This document shows, piece after piece, positions 37,816-50,715 of a stretch of DNA of 64,000 bases (position 1 is its first letter; each line of letters opens with the position of its first letter). Under the pieces are notes generated by a model. That model ran no database searches, was not told where the DNA came from, and saw only the letters and a program-made list of their open reading frames with translations. Source of the DNA: Phyto melanocephala (lineage: Eukaryota > Arthropoda > Insecta > Diptera > Rhinophoridae); the NCBI GenBank assembly GCA_941918925.1, contig OW799236.1, positions 16,343,474-16,407,473 on the forward strand. Direction: 5' to 3'. The translations under genes and the position numbers were made by a program.

Positions 37816-39479
37816 TTTTAATGATTAATTTAACTCTTTATGCTTCTTATTTCTCCAAAGAGAAACGCAATGGCCAACATAGGTCTCCGAGATCTCCAAT
37901 CCTTTTAAAACTACCTACCTAATTAATCACCACAACTTTGGTGGCGAATGAAGGAGCTTGACTAGTATAATACGATACACAACGATTCCAAATATATGAT
38001 TACGTCCGGAACAAAATGTCGGCTTTATTAGAACCCCTTAATTCTTATATTAAACAATATACAATATAAAAGCATTAAATCAGTCATCAGTCACGTTATA
38101 TATGATTTGGAGTAGCTGATTATAGCGCTCTTACTTGTTTTTTTTTTTTTATTTTTTGCTGACAATACTCATTCTTTTATTTGTATTTTTTTCTTATATT
38201 TATCTTAACACTTACACTTTTTTGTTTGTACAGCATTTTGATAAATATACTATTTTTTGCTGTAGGATTTTTGTGAGAAATATTTACTTTTGGATTTTTA
38301 AGCAATTGTTGGTTTGACATGCAGTTATTTATATACACACACATAAACATATGTATGTATGCACATACACATACTTAAACGGCATATTAAACAAAGAGGA
38401 TAGCAAAATATATATGTGTGTAATAAACAACAATAAAAATACAAATAATATAAATAGACTCACGCTTTCCTTTTTTTTTTTTGCTTTTTTGATTATGTGT
38501 TGGAAAAAAAAAGATCTCTAGTTTATATTACACACACACACATCAGCTGTCCTAGAAATCTATGCTTTCTTATACTTTTTTGAGCGAATGATTTTTAAAA
38601 ATATGTTATTTGTATTGTTTTGATATGTATGTATATGTGTGCATGTATGATGTATGCTTGTGTGTTTGTTTGTTTTTGTTTTTATCAGCACATGTGGCTA
38701 AGTACGAGTAAATAAATAAATACAAATGATTGTAGCCTGCTAAATTAAGAATTCTTTTTATATCGGGTTTTTTTATTTTTTCTTCATCAGTTTAGGTTTC
38801 AGTGTTTTTGTTTATCTAAAGGCCCCATCAGTAGGGAGCACAGAGCATAAACAATATTTTTTTCTTATTTTCTTGGCATAAACAATATTTTTTTCTTATT
38901 TTCTTGGCAAAAGAAAAATATTTTTTGTTGGTTTTGCGGCTTTCCTTTTTTCTTGTGTTTTGTGTGTGTGTGTGTGTGTTAATTTTCAAGCACTAAATAA
39001 ATAGTATTTATTTTTGGAGAGTAAATAAAAGCCAAAATGGGTATTGATTATAAAAATGATAATAATACTTACTAGCTTATATATTTTATGTATTTAGATA
39101 AGAATATTTGCTGAAAATGCCTCAAGAAAGGCATAAACACTTTTGTTAGTCTTCTTGTTATAAAGAACTTTAAGTACAACTTATATTGATTTAAAGGCTG
39201 TGAAACAGATTTGTGCACATATTGCAGGAGAAAATTAAATTTTTGGAAAGTTAGTTAGGAGAATGGTAAATAATAATTTGTAAAAATATGGAAGAATTTC
39301 TTTATTGTGTTAGGGAGAAATAATAAAACTTTATAAGTTAAAGACAGACAACTTTCATCACTGCCTTATTTTAATTTATGATCATTTATTTTGTAAAGCT
39401 GCCGAAGGCAAGGATGGCAGTCCTGTTTATATAAAACAATATGGTTAAAGCCTTAAGCGAATATTTTTTTAATAATGTT
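37816..39479. other. No gene recognised; stray repeat end and microsatellites
   Basis: A terminus of the TTCGGC family, TATAGCGCTCTTACTTGTTTT, lies at about 38123-38143. A 31-bp direct repeat (ATAAACAATATTTTTTTCTT) sits at about 38848-38908, and a (TG)n tract near 38960-38980. No coding. Confidence 0.45.
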
Positions 39480-41300
39480 GCACCTCTAGAATTGAATCCA
39501 GCTGTTTTCAAACAGAGTAATGGATCGGGCTTTCATCCTATTTAATACCAACGAATCGTCACTTTTAAATAACATTCAGTTTAACTCGAATTTAATACTT
39601 CTTAACCAATATCTCTCATACACCAAGTAAAACTATAACCACCAAATCGCCGTATTTCAATATTTTTGTAAAAGCTAGTACCGGATAAAACTACTAGATT
39701 TATCTCAAAGAGCTTTCAGGTATCCAAGTGAACTCGCGTGAGGTGAGCTACTTAATCTTACCTTGGAACTTGATTTGTTAGTCATGCATTTTTGTTACAA
39801 GTCGGCGTGCTGACTTTCTTTTTCACATCTCATATAATATAGAGCGTTTGATTTAAAAAAAATATATTAAGCGAAATTGTCGCATTTTGATGGTGTAAAA
39901 CAACAAAAAACTAATTTCTATGACGAAGCGAGAATCTACTTGGTACACAAAATAAGAGTTTTTCTAAAAGATCTGGACAATCAATATTACCATTCAGTAT
40001 ATCAAAAATAAGTTGTATTGACAGAATATTACGTCGTTTCTCCAAAGAAATCATATCCAGATGTAAACAACGTGATTCATAAGTTGGTAGTAATTAAGTA
40101 TAAATTAAATAAGGTGAAGCAAAACGAATAAATCGCCTTTGAAGTCTCTCGATACGGGAAATATGAATACCGCAATGAGGACTCCAAATAAATGCACCAC
40201 ATTTCAGTTTTGATCTCACAAATAAGGTGTACAATATTTGAAGAGTATACGGGTCCGAAAATTCAGAACAATTTCTTGTGATAAATGCTAAAGTCGAATA
40301 TGCTTTGGAATTAATTTATCTAAATGAGGCTTAAAAGTAAGTTTAAAATCAAACAATATACCCAAATCATTATGTTCGTTTGCTTTTGTAATGCTGTCAT
40401 TACCTAATTATAAAACATATTTAATGGGTTACGAGAGCGTGAAAAAGTTATATGTAAACATTTATTCAAATTTAGTTTCAATTGATTATATTGACACCAA
40501 GAATTCAAATTGTCTAGATCACCTTGTAATTTCCTTACGTCAGTGAGACAGCCTATTTTCGAAAAAACTTTTAAATCATCAGCATCAAGGCGAATTTAAT
40601 AAGGTGAACTCGTCGCTAAAACAACTACAAAGTTGAAAAATACAAACGTGTATTTTGTTAGTGTAAAACAAAACGATATGTCAAAAATACACAAAAATTT
40701 GACAAGTGGTAGCTAGAAGTAGTCAACAGCTGATGATCAGCTGATCTAATAAGTTCACCTTATTGAATTCGCCTTGATCAGCATATAGTAAGAATTTAGA
40801 GTATTGAAAACATAAATATATGTCATTATTAAAAAAATTAAGCTATAGAGGACCTAATACACTACCCTGAGGAAACTCCGATATTTAAGTATATGGAACA
40901 GCTTTATGTGTATCAAGTTTTACAATGCAGGTCCTATTTTCAAAATAGGATGACAGCCACTTCAAAAACGATAAGTGAATACCTAAATAAAATAATTTTT
41001 TAATAAGATAAAATGGGAAATTCTATCAAATGCTTTTGAGAAATCACTATATATGGTATCAACTTGGAGTCCAATTTCAAATTGTGACAGACAAAAATCA
41101 GTGAAAACAGTGAGATTAAAAATTGTAGATTTGTTATAACGGAAACCATGTTGCTGAGGGATTATAAGGGAATTTGTATGAAAATATAATACATTTAATA
41201 CTGCATATTCAAAAACTTTGGAGATTCTTGATAATTTAGAAATTCATCTACATTTAGAAACATCATTACGGTTAACAGATTTATAAATAGGAAAAATATA
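39480..41300 (-). pseudogene. Non-LTR retrotransposon reverse transcriptase (jockey/CR1-like), decayed
   Basis: Minus-strand order: IPQQHGFRYNKSTIFNLTVF (about 41165-41105); DTIYSDFSKAFDRISHFILL (about 41065-41005), the first catalytic block; FLKWLSSYFENRTCIVKLDT with one shift (about 40965-40910); QGSVLGPL (about 40875-40850); LYADDLKVF split by a MITE (40789-40560); NLNSWCQYNQLKLNLNKC (about 40515-40460); GAFIWSPHCGIHISRIERLQ (about 40205-40145); and a tail ESRCLHLDMISLEKRRN (about 40080-40030). Frameshifts and stops are frequent. The absence of RNase H coding separates it from the LINE at 28 kb. Confidence 0.82.
40586..40776. mobile_element. 191-bp P-like MITE inserted in the LINE's YADD motif
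   Basis: The 25-bp terminal repeats CAAGGCGAATTTAATAAGGT... and its right-hand partner differ at one position. An exact 8-bp target duplication ATCAGCAT flanks the element (40578-40585 and 40777-40784). The Drosophila P element also makes 8-bp duplications, and its 31-bp ends carry ATAAGGTG at nearly the same place followed by a GTCG. Here the left end reads ATAAGGTGAACTCGTCG. A P-superfamily assignment is therefore attractive but is inference. The interior is non-coding, with CAGCTGATGATCAGCTG palindromes. Confidence 0.85.
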
Positions 41301-44224
41301 CGCTATTTATTATTTATTAAAAATTATTTATTAATTATTGATTGCGAGCAGTTTTTTAGTAGGAAGGCGCTCAAGCCATCTGTTTTAAATGAATTGTTAA
41401 CACGTATTTGTGCCTCTATGTCTTCCATAACTGCACGAAATTCTCTTTTAGGTCCTAAAGCAATTGTGCGCCATTTGCATGAAGCTTATTGTTCACGTAG
41501 AAAAAACTGTTAAGCCATAAGACTTCACAGGCTAATTCTAATCGACTCTTCGAGAATTCACATGGCCAAGAAACTTTTTACGCAAAATAGTAATGGTCTA
41601 CGTCGTCTACATCTAAATCTTTCACTTCTGACTATATCTATCATGTGTGGAATACCTAATTCCGGAGATCGACCAGAAATAGATAAACCTTTATTTTTCT
41701 TTACATCGTAGGCCACAACAGCAATATTTCGAGTTGCTATTGAGCAACGTATTTATGTTCGATTCCTCACATCACTGGCTTGCTCCAAAAGCTCAACTTT
41801 TTTCACCAGTTTCACAATTGCTGAAAGCTGGAATTTGTCAATTTATCAAGGATATACAGACGCAAATATAAGAATAGAGGCAATTACTTAAGTTAATTTA
41901 TAACGGTATTTGTTCCATCACTTTAGTTTGAATTAAGAAATTCAAATATTCGAAGGTGGAAGCTTGTTCGCATTAAATTGCCATTGTCTCAAGAGTTCTT
42001 TTATCGATTTTTTAAAAGGTTTTACTATCGTGGTATTCCCTAATGCCTTTAAATCACATAAATCCAATTAAGCGTCAAGATAATCGCATTTATCTAAAAA
42101 AAATTTTTATTGGATTCCAAAAGCACAGAGAAATCAATGGCTGTAATATAGATCCTGTAGAAGCATCAGGGATTTGTCATGACTGAAAAAGTGAAGTACT
42201 TTTTATCTACTATTGTGAATATTATTGGTATCTTCTTAGTACCACGGAGATTTAACCAGAGAGTGTGGCCTCTTACATGATGGAATTAATAAGCAATAAG
42301 ATTACCAAACCTCCTAAGTGATATGACATAGTTTCACAATCATATTTTTAGCGGTTTTTGCAGTTTAAATCTCAGTTAGCAAAAGGATGCAAATTTTAAA
42401 CAGTGTGAGTGATTTTACAATATCAAGACTAAAGCTATTTCAAGTCATCAATACAGACTTTAAACTCAATCCTTGCAATAGTAGAGTTAGCCTACTTCTA
42501 GTCTCTTGCCCCAGCATGGATCCAGCGAAGACAGAAAAAAGGATTTTCAACCCAAACCAATTTTTTCACAAGGAATGATTTTGGCAGTTATGAAACAAAT
42601 AATTTAAATATTTTTATAAATTAGTAGCGCTCGTCAGCGTGCATGTACAGTGCGAGACAAATATGTTAAAGTTTTTGTTATACGATTTTATTTTCCAATT
42701 TAAATTGTTGATGATAAAGATCAGGTAGTTGGAAAGATGAATTTAAAATTAATTTTTTTGGACCTGATGTGCCTAAATTCGTTTATAGAAAACCAAACGC
42801 TACACTCACTAATCCCGATGTTATGCCGACAAACACACATATTTTTTAATACAAAAAAATAATGTTTCATAGAACAAGTAATATTATAATTTCTTAAACC
42901 TGTGTAATCAATTGTCCAAATCATGTGGTTTGTTTCCATTCAATTACTCTTTAAGAGAATGATGTTAATGGTTAAAGAGGACAAGTCAGCAACTTTAGAC
43001 GCTTAAGAAGACTACATTGTTTGGATCATTGCCTATATATGGTAGCAAATGCTTGATTAAGTTGTTAAAATTAGAGTTGTATCGAGCCAACCGTAGCCCG
43101 ATACCAAAGTCAGCCATTACTAACATTAAAATATCTCTCTTATAAAAAAAACATTTTTCTGCACTTTAATTTTAGTTAAAGCTTTTTATAGCAACACTTA
43201 ACATTAAAAGGTAATTTTATCAATATTTAATCTCAAAAACTTAAAAAAAAGAATCACTTAAATTATCCTTTATATCCTACTTCCAGCACACCTTTTCTTG
43301 TCTTACAGTTTTATACAAATTTATCTTTATTTCTTACAGTAAATTAAACTCTGAAGTTGTACAAATCAATTTGTATGATTTTTATTTCTTTATATTTTTC
43401 TATTTTTATTACCAGCACTAAAGTTTTTTTTTTATTACGGCACTCTCACTTGCGCTCACACTCCTGCCAACATCATAAACACCTCAGTTATTAACAGCAA
43501 CGATTTGTTAGTATATAAGTATATTGTATTTGTGAGGTTACTTGCTAACAAATAGTTGAGCCATTAAAAATGACTGTGTACGTCTTGGCCAACACACACA
43601 TTAGTACAAGTGGCCATACAATAAGACCGTAACTTTATGCTCAGTTTAACAATAACACTGCTACTTCGTAACAACTGACCAATATTATTAATAAAGCCAA
43701 AAAAAAAGTACATTTATACACACACACTAAAGTTTTAATATACGACTTGAAATCGTTAATGGTGTGTGTGTAAGTTGAACGTTGTTTTGTTGGAATAATA
43801 AGAAACATAAATGCGCCCGTTTAAGTTACGACTATCGCATACAAAATATTGGCAATAGGAAAGTTTTATGTTTTATTTTTAATGCTGCTCCTATTGCTAC
43901 ATTTATTTGCATAGTACAGTTTTAGTACATTTTAAAGTAATATTAGTTGGGTACATTCTTGTACGCTAAACTTCGGAAATGGTTGTAAAATGAGAAAGAA
44001 GTTGTTAAAATTTATAAAAAAAAAGAAATGAAAGAATGAAAGAATAAGAGTGATAAGAATAAATATATAATTTATAAATAAAACCAGCGCTATTCTATTT
44101 CAATTCATTTCTAGCTTTGCTGTTTTTCAGTTCTTGTTTAAGGGGCAATTTACGGCATACGAACTTTATCGATATTTTACTTGAACGTTCGTATCTAATT
44201 GGTTTTAAGTGATTGGGATAGAGA
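41301..44224. other. No gene recognised
   Basis: Short open stretches on both strands, for example about 41366-41512 plus (ALKPSVLNELLTRICASM) and its minus-strand reading WRTIALGPKREFRAVMED. The minus reading could be upstream LINE coding, but I cannot assign it. The rest, including open frames at 42.39-42.94 kb, shows no domain. Confidence 0.4.
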
Positions 44225-44900
44225 TTTTAGTCGTGTTTTAGTTGTGTGATTAAATTCAAGTTCAGTTCTACTTAAATTATTGTTCAGTTCAAGTTTAATT
44301 CTACTACAATTCTACATAAGATTTAGTTGATTTCTAGGTTATTTTTAGTTAGTTGTAGTTTAATTCGATTTTAATTACAGCTAAAAATTAGCTAATTTCA
44401 AGTTGCATTTTAGTTAACTTTTAACTTAAGTTTAGGCTTATTTATAAATAATTCTAGTTCGATTCCAGTGCAGTTCTAGTCCAATTCCAGTTCATTTCCA
44501 TATCAGTTAGTAAAATTTTAATTTAATTTTAGTTCAGTTCTATTTAATGACTAGTTTGGTTCTAAATTACTATTACGTTAGCTCTAGTTGAGTTCTATTT
44601 TATTTATAGTTATTAATTCTAGTTTAAGTCCTGTTTAACCATATTTCAGTTTTACTTAAACTCTGGTTAAATTTTACGTTAGTTCGAGATGCGATCAAGT
44701 TCATGTAAAGTTAATTTTAGTAAATTTCTAGTTCAGTTTTAGTTTAATTCTAATTGAGCTTTAGTTTGATTATTGTTCATTTTCATATCAATTATTGTTC
44801 AATATTAAATTAATTTTATTTCAGGACTAGTTTGTTTGTTACTTCTAGTTTTAATTCTTAGAAAATTTTAGTTCAGATCTAATTCAATTCTAGATTTATT
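44225..44900 (+). repeat. Degenerate TTCTAGTTCAGTT array
   Basis: About 675 bp of AGTTCAGTTCTAGTTTAATT-like words. It has the same composition and strand as the array at 5 kb and the short one at 48.89-48.98 kb. Confidence 0.7.
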
Positions 44901-46417
44901 ATAGAAAAAGGCCACGACTATCCGTAATGGTCGGACGGGATAATCAAATTTCCCGGTTAATTGAGTAATAATTTTGTATATTTTTTTTTTATAAATTAAC
45001 TGACAAATATTGTACTGACACAATAATTCGAAGATTTTATGAGATTGTTTAAATAACACGAAGAAAGAATAATTATTTTACCAGCAAACAACGAGCAATT
45101 TGTTAAGAATTTCATCTTAAGTAATTTCTCAAAACTATCAAAGAATTTTTACAAAAATTTTATTTGGATTATTAGTCAATATCCCAAATTTGTCTTTAAT
45201 AGTTAGAGTTTCCTTTTATCGCTTATAAGAGATGCCATTGTAAAAATAAATACTAACAATCCGCAGTTTTCAAATTTTTAAATTGACCAAACTAAACACG
45301 ACATTCATGCTGCTCATGCTCACCGTATGCAAACAAGGGAATTTTTCGTTTTCATTTTATTTACATTGTGTTTAATACTACGTTCACACACACGCCCTAA
45401 TTGTCAATTTATAATATTATCGAAATTAAAGGCCTTATTGAGCTCAATTTACCATACTAAAAATTACATATAAATTGAACAATATATACTTAATTGATTC
45501 ACTTATTGTCTAAAACTCGAAATACAACTTGCATTTCTAATGTCAAACAAATAAATATACAAAAAATAAAAATTAAGAAAATGAAAAATGTTTGACGAAA
45601 ATTTTAAAGAAATGTTTAAATAAATTGAAATACATACATATACATATATAAATATATATATGTATAAATATAATTGTAAATATATTTTATGAACAGGAAA
45701 AAGACTGAAGAAAAGGCATTATTTGATTCGGTATAAATACATCGTATTTTTACAACTATCAAATGCTAATGGAGTAAGATAAATTGAGTATGTTAGAGCA
45801 CTTATTTTAATTGCTCAATCAACTCTAAATTAAAACAATTAAAAATATATGTCTGAACAGGGTATAAAAGTACTTTTAAAAAATTATGTTTATGATCCTG
45901 AAATACAAAGATTATACCGAAATAAAAAAAAGATTTTTTTTTCTCCCAGTTAACTGATGTGGATGAATAATCGAGGCCTCACTGTAACTAAATTATAAAT
46001 CAGTTATAGTTTCATTTTAGCTAAATTCTAATAAAAATTTTTTCAGTTATAATTTTGTTCTATTCTTGATCAATCATAAATCTCGAATGCATAACTGGAT
46101 ACCCATGTATCCACTAGCGACTTTGAACGTCTGTAATTAAAAGGTTAATGCCATTAGAGTATTGAAACTTTGGATCTAGTGTTTGAATGAACAAATAATT
46201 GAACAACATGTATTTGAAAGATTTTACTGTGAAATTTTCATTAAAACTTTTAAAAATACATTAATATGAATTTAGAAAAAAATTTAATATGTAAAATTAT
46301 ATTGGTGTCTTGTGGCAAATTTATATTTTTAAATACGATTATTTAAAAAAATAATAAACGGTGCGCAGGGAGAGTGGTGCCATTGGAATTATCGATTGTG
46401 CGGATTTTTCAGTCACG
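44901..46417. other. No gene recognised
   Basis: AT-rich, with TATA-repeat tracts near 45.63-45.67 kb. No coding. Confidence 0.4.
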
Positions 46418-47738
46418 ATGTCACAGTGGTCGACTAAGCATCGTGCGTTCGCTGTGGAGACATTTTTTAAGAGTAATGATTCTTACGTAATTGCTCGTCG
46501 ACTATTTTGTTCAAAGTTTGGTATTCGGCGAATACGTGATGGATCAACTGTATATTTAATTCGTTCGTTGGTGAGTAACTGCTTCGGCTATGAATGTCCT
46601 ACAGCCAACGCCGAATCGATTTTCAAGGACTCCCGAAAACATTGAACTGGTTAAAAGTAATTTCCGTGACAATCCGCGACTTCCGATATGGAGCGATTAT
46701 TCATAAAATTTAAAAAAAAGATTTGAAGTTTGATTCTTTACAATTAAAATCTTTTAAGAACTAAAAGGTAGTGACTTTTATTTATGCCAAAATGTTTGTG
46801 AAACGATGTTAAATACTGTAGATCTTATTATACCCTTCACCTGTGGTGCACAAGGGTATATATAGCTTTGTCATTCCGTTTGTAATTTCTACAATTTTCA
46901 TTTCCGACCCCATAAAGTATATATTTTCTGAAAGCTTATGAATAGAGGAGTCGATTAAGCCCTGACCGTCTATCCGTCTGTCCGTGTGTGGGTTGAAATC
47001 AACTTTTAGAAGCAACTATATGTTCCTCAGATCTCTATATGGTATCAATCTCTTGGAAATATTCAGGAATGCATCGCTATTTAAATTCAGCACAATCGCC
47101 CAATAACTTTCTGAGATATGAGCAAAAAACCACGACCACCTCGTTTTTTTACACAATTACAACAACAACATACATACATAAATATATGTAAAAACCATAC
47201 AAAAAAAGAGAAAATTACAAAAAGAAAAAAAAAAAATAATAAAAAAAATACAAAAAAAAATTTTGAAATAATTTAAAAAAAAATTTTTTTAAAAAATTAA
47301 AAAAAAAAATTTAAAAAAAAAAATAATAACAAAATATAAATAATATATTATATAAAATAAAATTTTTTTGGCTCAGCTGGGATTCGATGCCACATTTATT
47401 CTAACCAGTATATACATATGTACGTATTTGATATGAGATGAATGGTGATACAAACAATTGTTATTGCATGACTACACGTTGTGAAGGGTATATAAGATTC
47501 GGCACGGCCGAATATAGCACTGTTACTTGTTTTTTTTTTAGCGACGATGCTTATTTTCACTTAAACGGCCATATCAAGAAGCCAAACCGCCGTTACTGGT
47601 CTGGAAAATGTTCGTTGATAAATCAGCTCAATTAAACCAAGTTTACTGCAGCGTGTGACGCACAACACAAGGCTCCGTTTTGAACAGTATGTTTAACTCA
47701 ACGGAAGACATCTGGATAACATACTCTTTAAAAAATAA
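46418..47738 (+). pseudogene. Mariner-type transposase, split by a dispersed repeat and internally deleted
   Basis: The likely original start is the ATG at 46418: MSQWSTKHRAFAVETFFKSN, a typical N-terminus of this transposase branch. VIARRLFCSKFGI follows, then after a shift PENIELVKSNFRDNPRLP. An AGGGTATA repeat occupies about 46828-47535. Coding resumes with SDDAYFHLNGHIKKPNRRYW (47541-47600), the first-Asp block. The rest of the catalytic core is missing, and the frame ends with LNGRHLDNILFKK and TAA at 47736-47738, the family's C-terminus. The order of events (deletion, decay, insertion) cannot be fixed from sequence alone. Confidence 0.8.
46828..47535 (+). repeat. AGGGTATA/TTCGGC dispersed repeat, copy 2
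   Basis: Starts with a hairpin ATACCCTTCACC..AAGGGTAT (46830-46857). The arm follows (TTGTCATTCCGTTTGTAA, CCCATAAAGTATATATTTTC, CCGTCTGTCCGTGTG, CCACGACCACCTCG), then an A-rich centre, then GGCTCAGCTGGGATTCGA (47371-47388). It ends with GTTGTGAAGGGTATA, the hairpin TTCGGCACGGCCGAA (47491-47505) and TAGCACTGTTACTTGTTTTT. It is the most complete copy and the reference for the family. The end structure (3' hairpin close to a T-run, no TIR, no clear duplication) resembles Helentron/DINE-type elements; that class is inference. Confidence 0.78.
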
Positions 47739-47799
47739 AATCTGCACTTCCATTCTATCGTTCAATGCTCTTGTAAAACTTGTTTTTTATTTTAGTTTG

Positions 47800-48624
47800 A
47801 AAATATGAATTAGCCACCAGACATCCTGTATTACTGTCGCAATAAATGCACGACGCAATTTGTTATCGACTGTTGAAGGCACATAGGTTTCCTGAATACC
47901 AAACGCTTTTGAGGTTTTTTCTTTCTTTCTTTTTCGATCCCGTTGCAGTATATGTTGACTACTTTCGCAGGGAGTTTTTTAGTGGTTGGTTCGGGTAACT
48001 TTCTATAGTAATTTTCGTTAAGAAATGTGTAGCTATTAGGTGAACGTTCTTCTTTTTCGATTCCGTTGCAGTTTATTTTGACTACTTTCGCAGAGAGTTT
48101 TTTAGTGGTTGGTTCGGGTAACTTCCTAAGTAATTTTCGTTAAGAAATGTGTAGCTATTAGGTGAACGTTCTTCAATAAGAGGTATACATATTTCTTCAG
48201 TCAATTTACGAAGAAATAACTTACGCCTATTTATAGAATTAAGTAACATGTCATTGTTCATGTGGTACAGTTTTTAAGTAGCGGTCATGTCCAAATCTTT
48301 AAAACATAATGATAGTGGTCGAAGTTTCGTAACTCGCTTTGTAGTATACTCTAAAAGCAACTGGTGAAGGACAAAAACACCACCTTTGAACTTGTCGTAA
48401 AACTCTATTAGTTCAGGTTTGCCTCTCTCTACTATCTCGCCATCATAGTGCATCGAGAAAAGCAGCAGCAGCGCTTTCTTTGAACGAGTAATAAGGCAAC
48501 AAATTGTAATAATATTTTGGAAATCAAACGTCATTGATAATATTTTCTTTTTACGGAAAGTCTTTTGTATTAAACATTTCGACATCCTTTTAATTAAAAT
48601 GTTGTTCTTTCTCATATATCTCAA
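47800..48624 (-). pseudogene. piggyBac-type transposase C-terminal remnant
   Basis: The minus-strand open frame from 48624 to 48274 contains GKPELIEFYDKFKGGVFVLHQ, matching the KPEMIxFYNxxKGGVDxxDQ signature of piggyBac transposases. The last catalytic Asp position reads FVLHQ instead of DxxDQ. LLLEYTTKRVTKLRPLSL then corresponds to the YxxxRxTxRWP stretch. Beyond the stop, the minus strand continues NSINRRKLFLRKLTEEICIP and a basic tail, with a 121-bp tandem duplication inside it. No TTAA-flanked ends were found. Confidence 0.75.
47930..48174 (-). repeat. 121-bp tandem duplication inside the piggyBac remnant
   Basis: TTTTCGATYCCGTTGCAGT at 47931 and 48054, and AGCTATTAGGTGAACGTTCT at 48031 and 48153. 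The two copies differ at few positions, so the duplication is younger than the decay of the gene. Confidence 0.85.
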
Positions 48625-50715
48625 TATGATGTGTCACAAAGATCACCGCTGGAAATTAACGATTGCATATGCCTGACTAAATATGCCTTTAACCTAATAA
48701 AAATTCCACATTCTGTTTAATAACAATAATAAATTAGCATATTGTTATAAACTGTTTAGCTGTAGGCTTTTTAATATTAAAGTGATGTGCATGAGTATCC
48801 TGGTTATCAGTTTGTGTGGTATTTATTGGTTATATATCCTTCGGTTAAATAATAATTTATTCAGTGTAATTTTAATTTTGGTTCAAAAGTTCGTTTCTAT
48901 TTCTGTAAAACTTCAGTTATAGTTCGAATCTAGTTTAGTTCTAATTCAGTTCTAGTTCAGTTCTAGTTCAGTTCTTCTTAGTGCTTAATATTTTACTTTA
49001 TTTTATTTTAATGTTTTTTTTCCAATTCGGCTTAAATTTGTTTTAAATAATTGCTCTGCACCACTTTTTGAAAAACGCTAGTTCAGTTAAATTCTATCAC
49101 TACTTCTTATTTTATTTCTGCTTAAAATATTTAATAACCTTTAACACAAAATAATAACACTAGAAGTATGTACAACATTTAATCCGTTGATGTTTTTTCC
49201 GTTACCAAAAATAAAATTCGACATAAATCTAATCCCTAAGCTGAAGATTATATGTTTTTAAACAAACATTGTAACATTTTTCAGTATGTTTTCTTGTTAA
49301 GAATATATATATAAAAGAAACAGCAGCTTTAACAAAAGCACACAACAAAAATGTGTTTAGAATTTAGAGCAGATTTTTTTGCATTGAAATACGTAATGTG
49401 TAAAGAATTTTGTAAACCGAAATAATAAAATAGAAAGAAAAAAGAGACATTGACAGCAGACACCCTTCGTTGTTAACATCACCACAACAATGGTGCCACT
49501 AATACCAGCAGCATAACAACATTTCACCTATTTTTATTGCAAATAAAACATCGGTTGCATACTTAACACATGCACGAGAATCTGTTTGTATAAAGTGTGT
49601 TCATGGATGGTTTCTATGTATGAAATTCATTTGTATGAGTGGGGTTTAAAGAAGAATTTTTCTTTTAAGTTTAACAAACAGAATTACATGTATTTGATTA
49701 TTTGTTGTAAAAATAATCTTAAATCTTCCAGGAATTAAAAGCCTTAATCTCTTAAAATAAACAAATAAAAATAAAAGAGGATTTATTTGAAAATTTTACA
49801 CTTTGTAAATATAAAATGTTGTTATGAATTTAATATACAGCCTTTGGATATTTATTGTATAAAATATACAAGTTTTTATTCAAAAAATTTATATGTCACT
49901 TTAACTAAACAGAATTTTGATAGACATTCTGCATTGAAAATCCTTAAAGTATGCCAATATATTTCCTAAATATTTTCTATTTAATATGCAACTTTCTCTG
50001 TTAGCATTTGTTTTGCTTAAAACACACTCTCCAACTTACTCTTGGACAGTCATACACAGTTATGGAATTTTTATATTCTAATAAACTTTAATCTGAATAA
50101 AAAAATTTGTTATACACACAAATAAATTTTTGTCAGTTTATATTGCGTTGCCATTTTTTTTTCTAGAAATTTGGAGCATAAAATATTATTTATGATTTTT
50201 GCTATATCTAAAATAATTTACTGTCATATGCAAACATTTTTGTGTAAAAATAAAAATGAAAACGTACAAAATTTTGCAACAAAATATAAAGGACTAGCAA
50301 AAAATTTTTAAGGATATAAATAAAAATAAATAGGACTTTGTATGGATATGTATGTAAAAAATTCTAAAACAAAAACACAGTATAACATTTATATCGCTTC
50401 TAGCTATAAACTTTTATAAATGTGAAAGTGTGTCATAAATTCAAACGTTTATATCTGTATAGACAGCTACATATAAATGGTAATAGAAGACATTTACCTT
50501 ACGAATGGTTATAGAAAAGTATTAGAAATTTAAGCTGAACTTAATTAATAATGAACTAGAGCTAAACTTAAGTATATATGAAACTAGTAACGTTTTTAAC
50601 CAGTCATATAACTAGTTTTAAAAATCCTAACACACTATTTTATTAAATTTATACTAATAAGATTAAGGATCGAAAAGCAAAGAAATCTTCAATTATGCGA
50701 AGGTGAGTTTGTTTA
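48625..50715. other. No gene recognised
   Basis: Contains a short TTCTAGTTCAGTT array (about 48885-48985). Otherwise AT-rich non-coding sequence. Confidence 0.4.
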
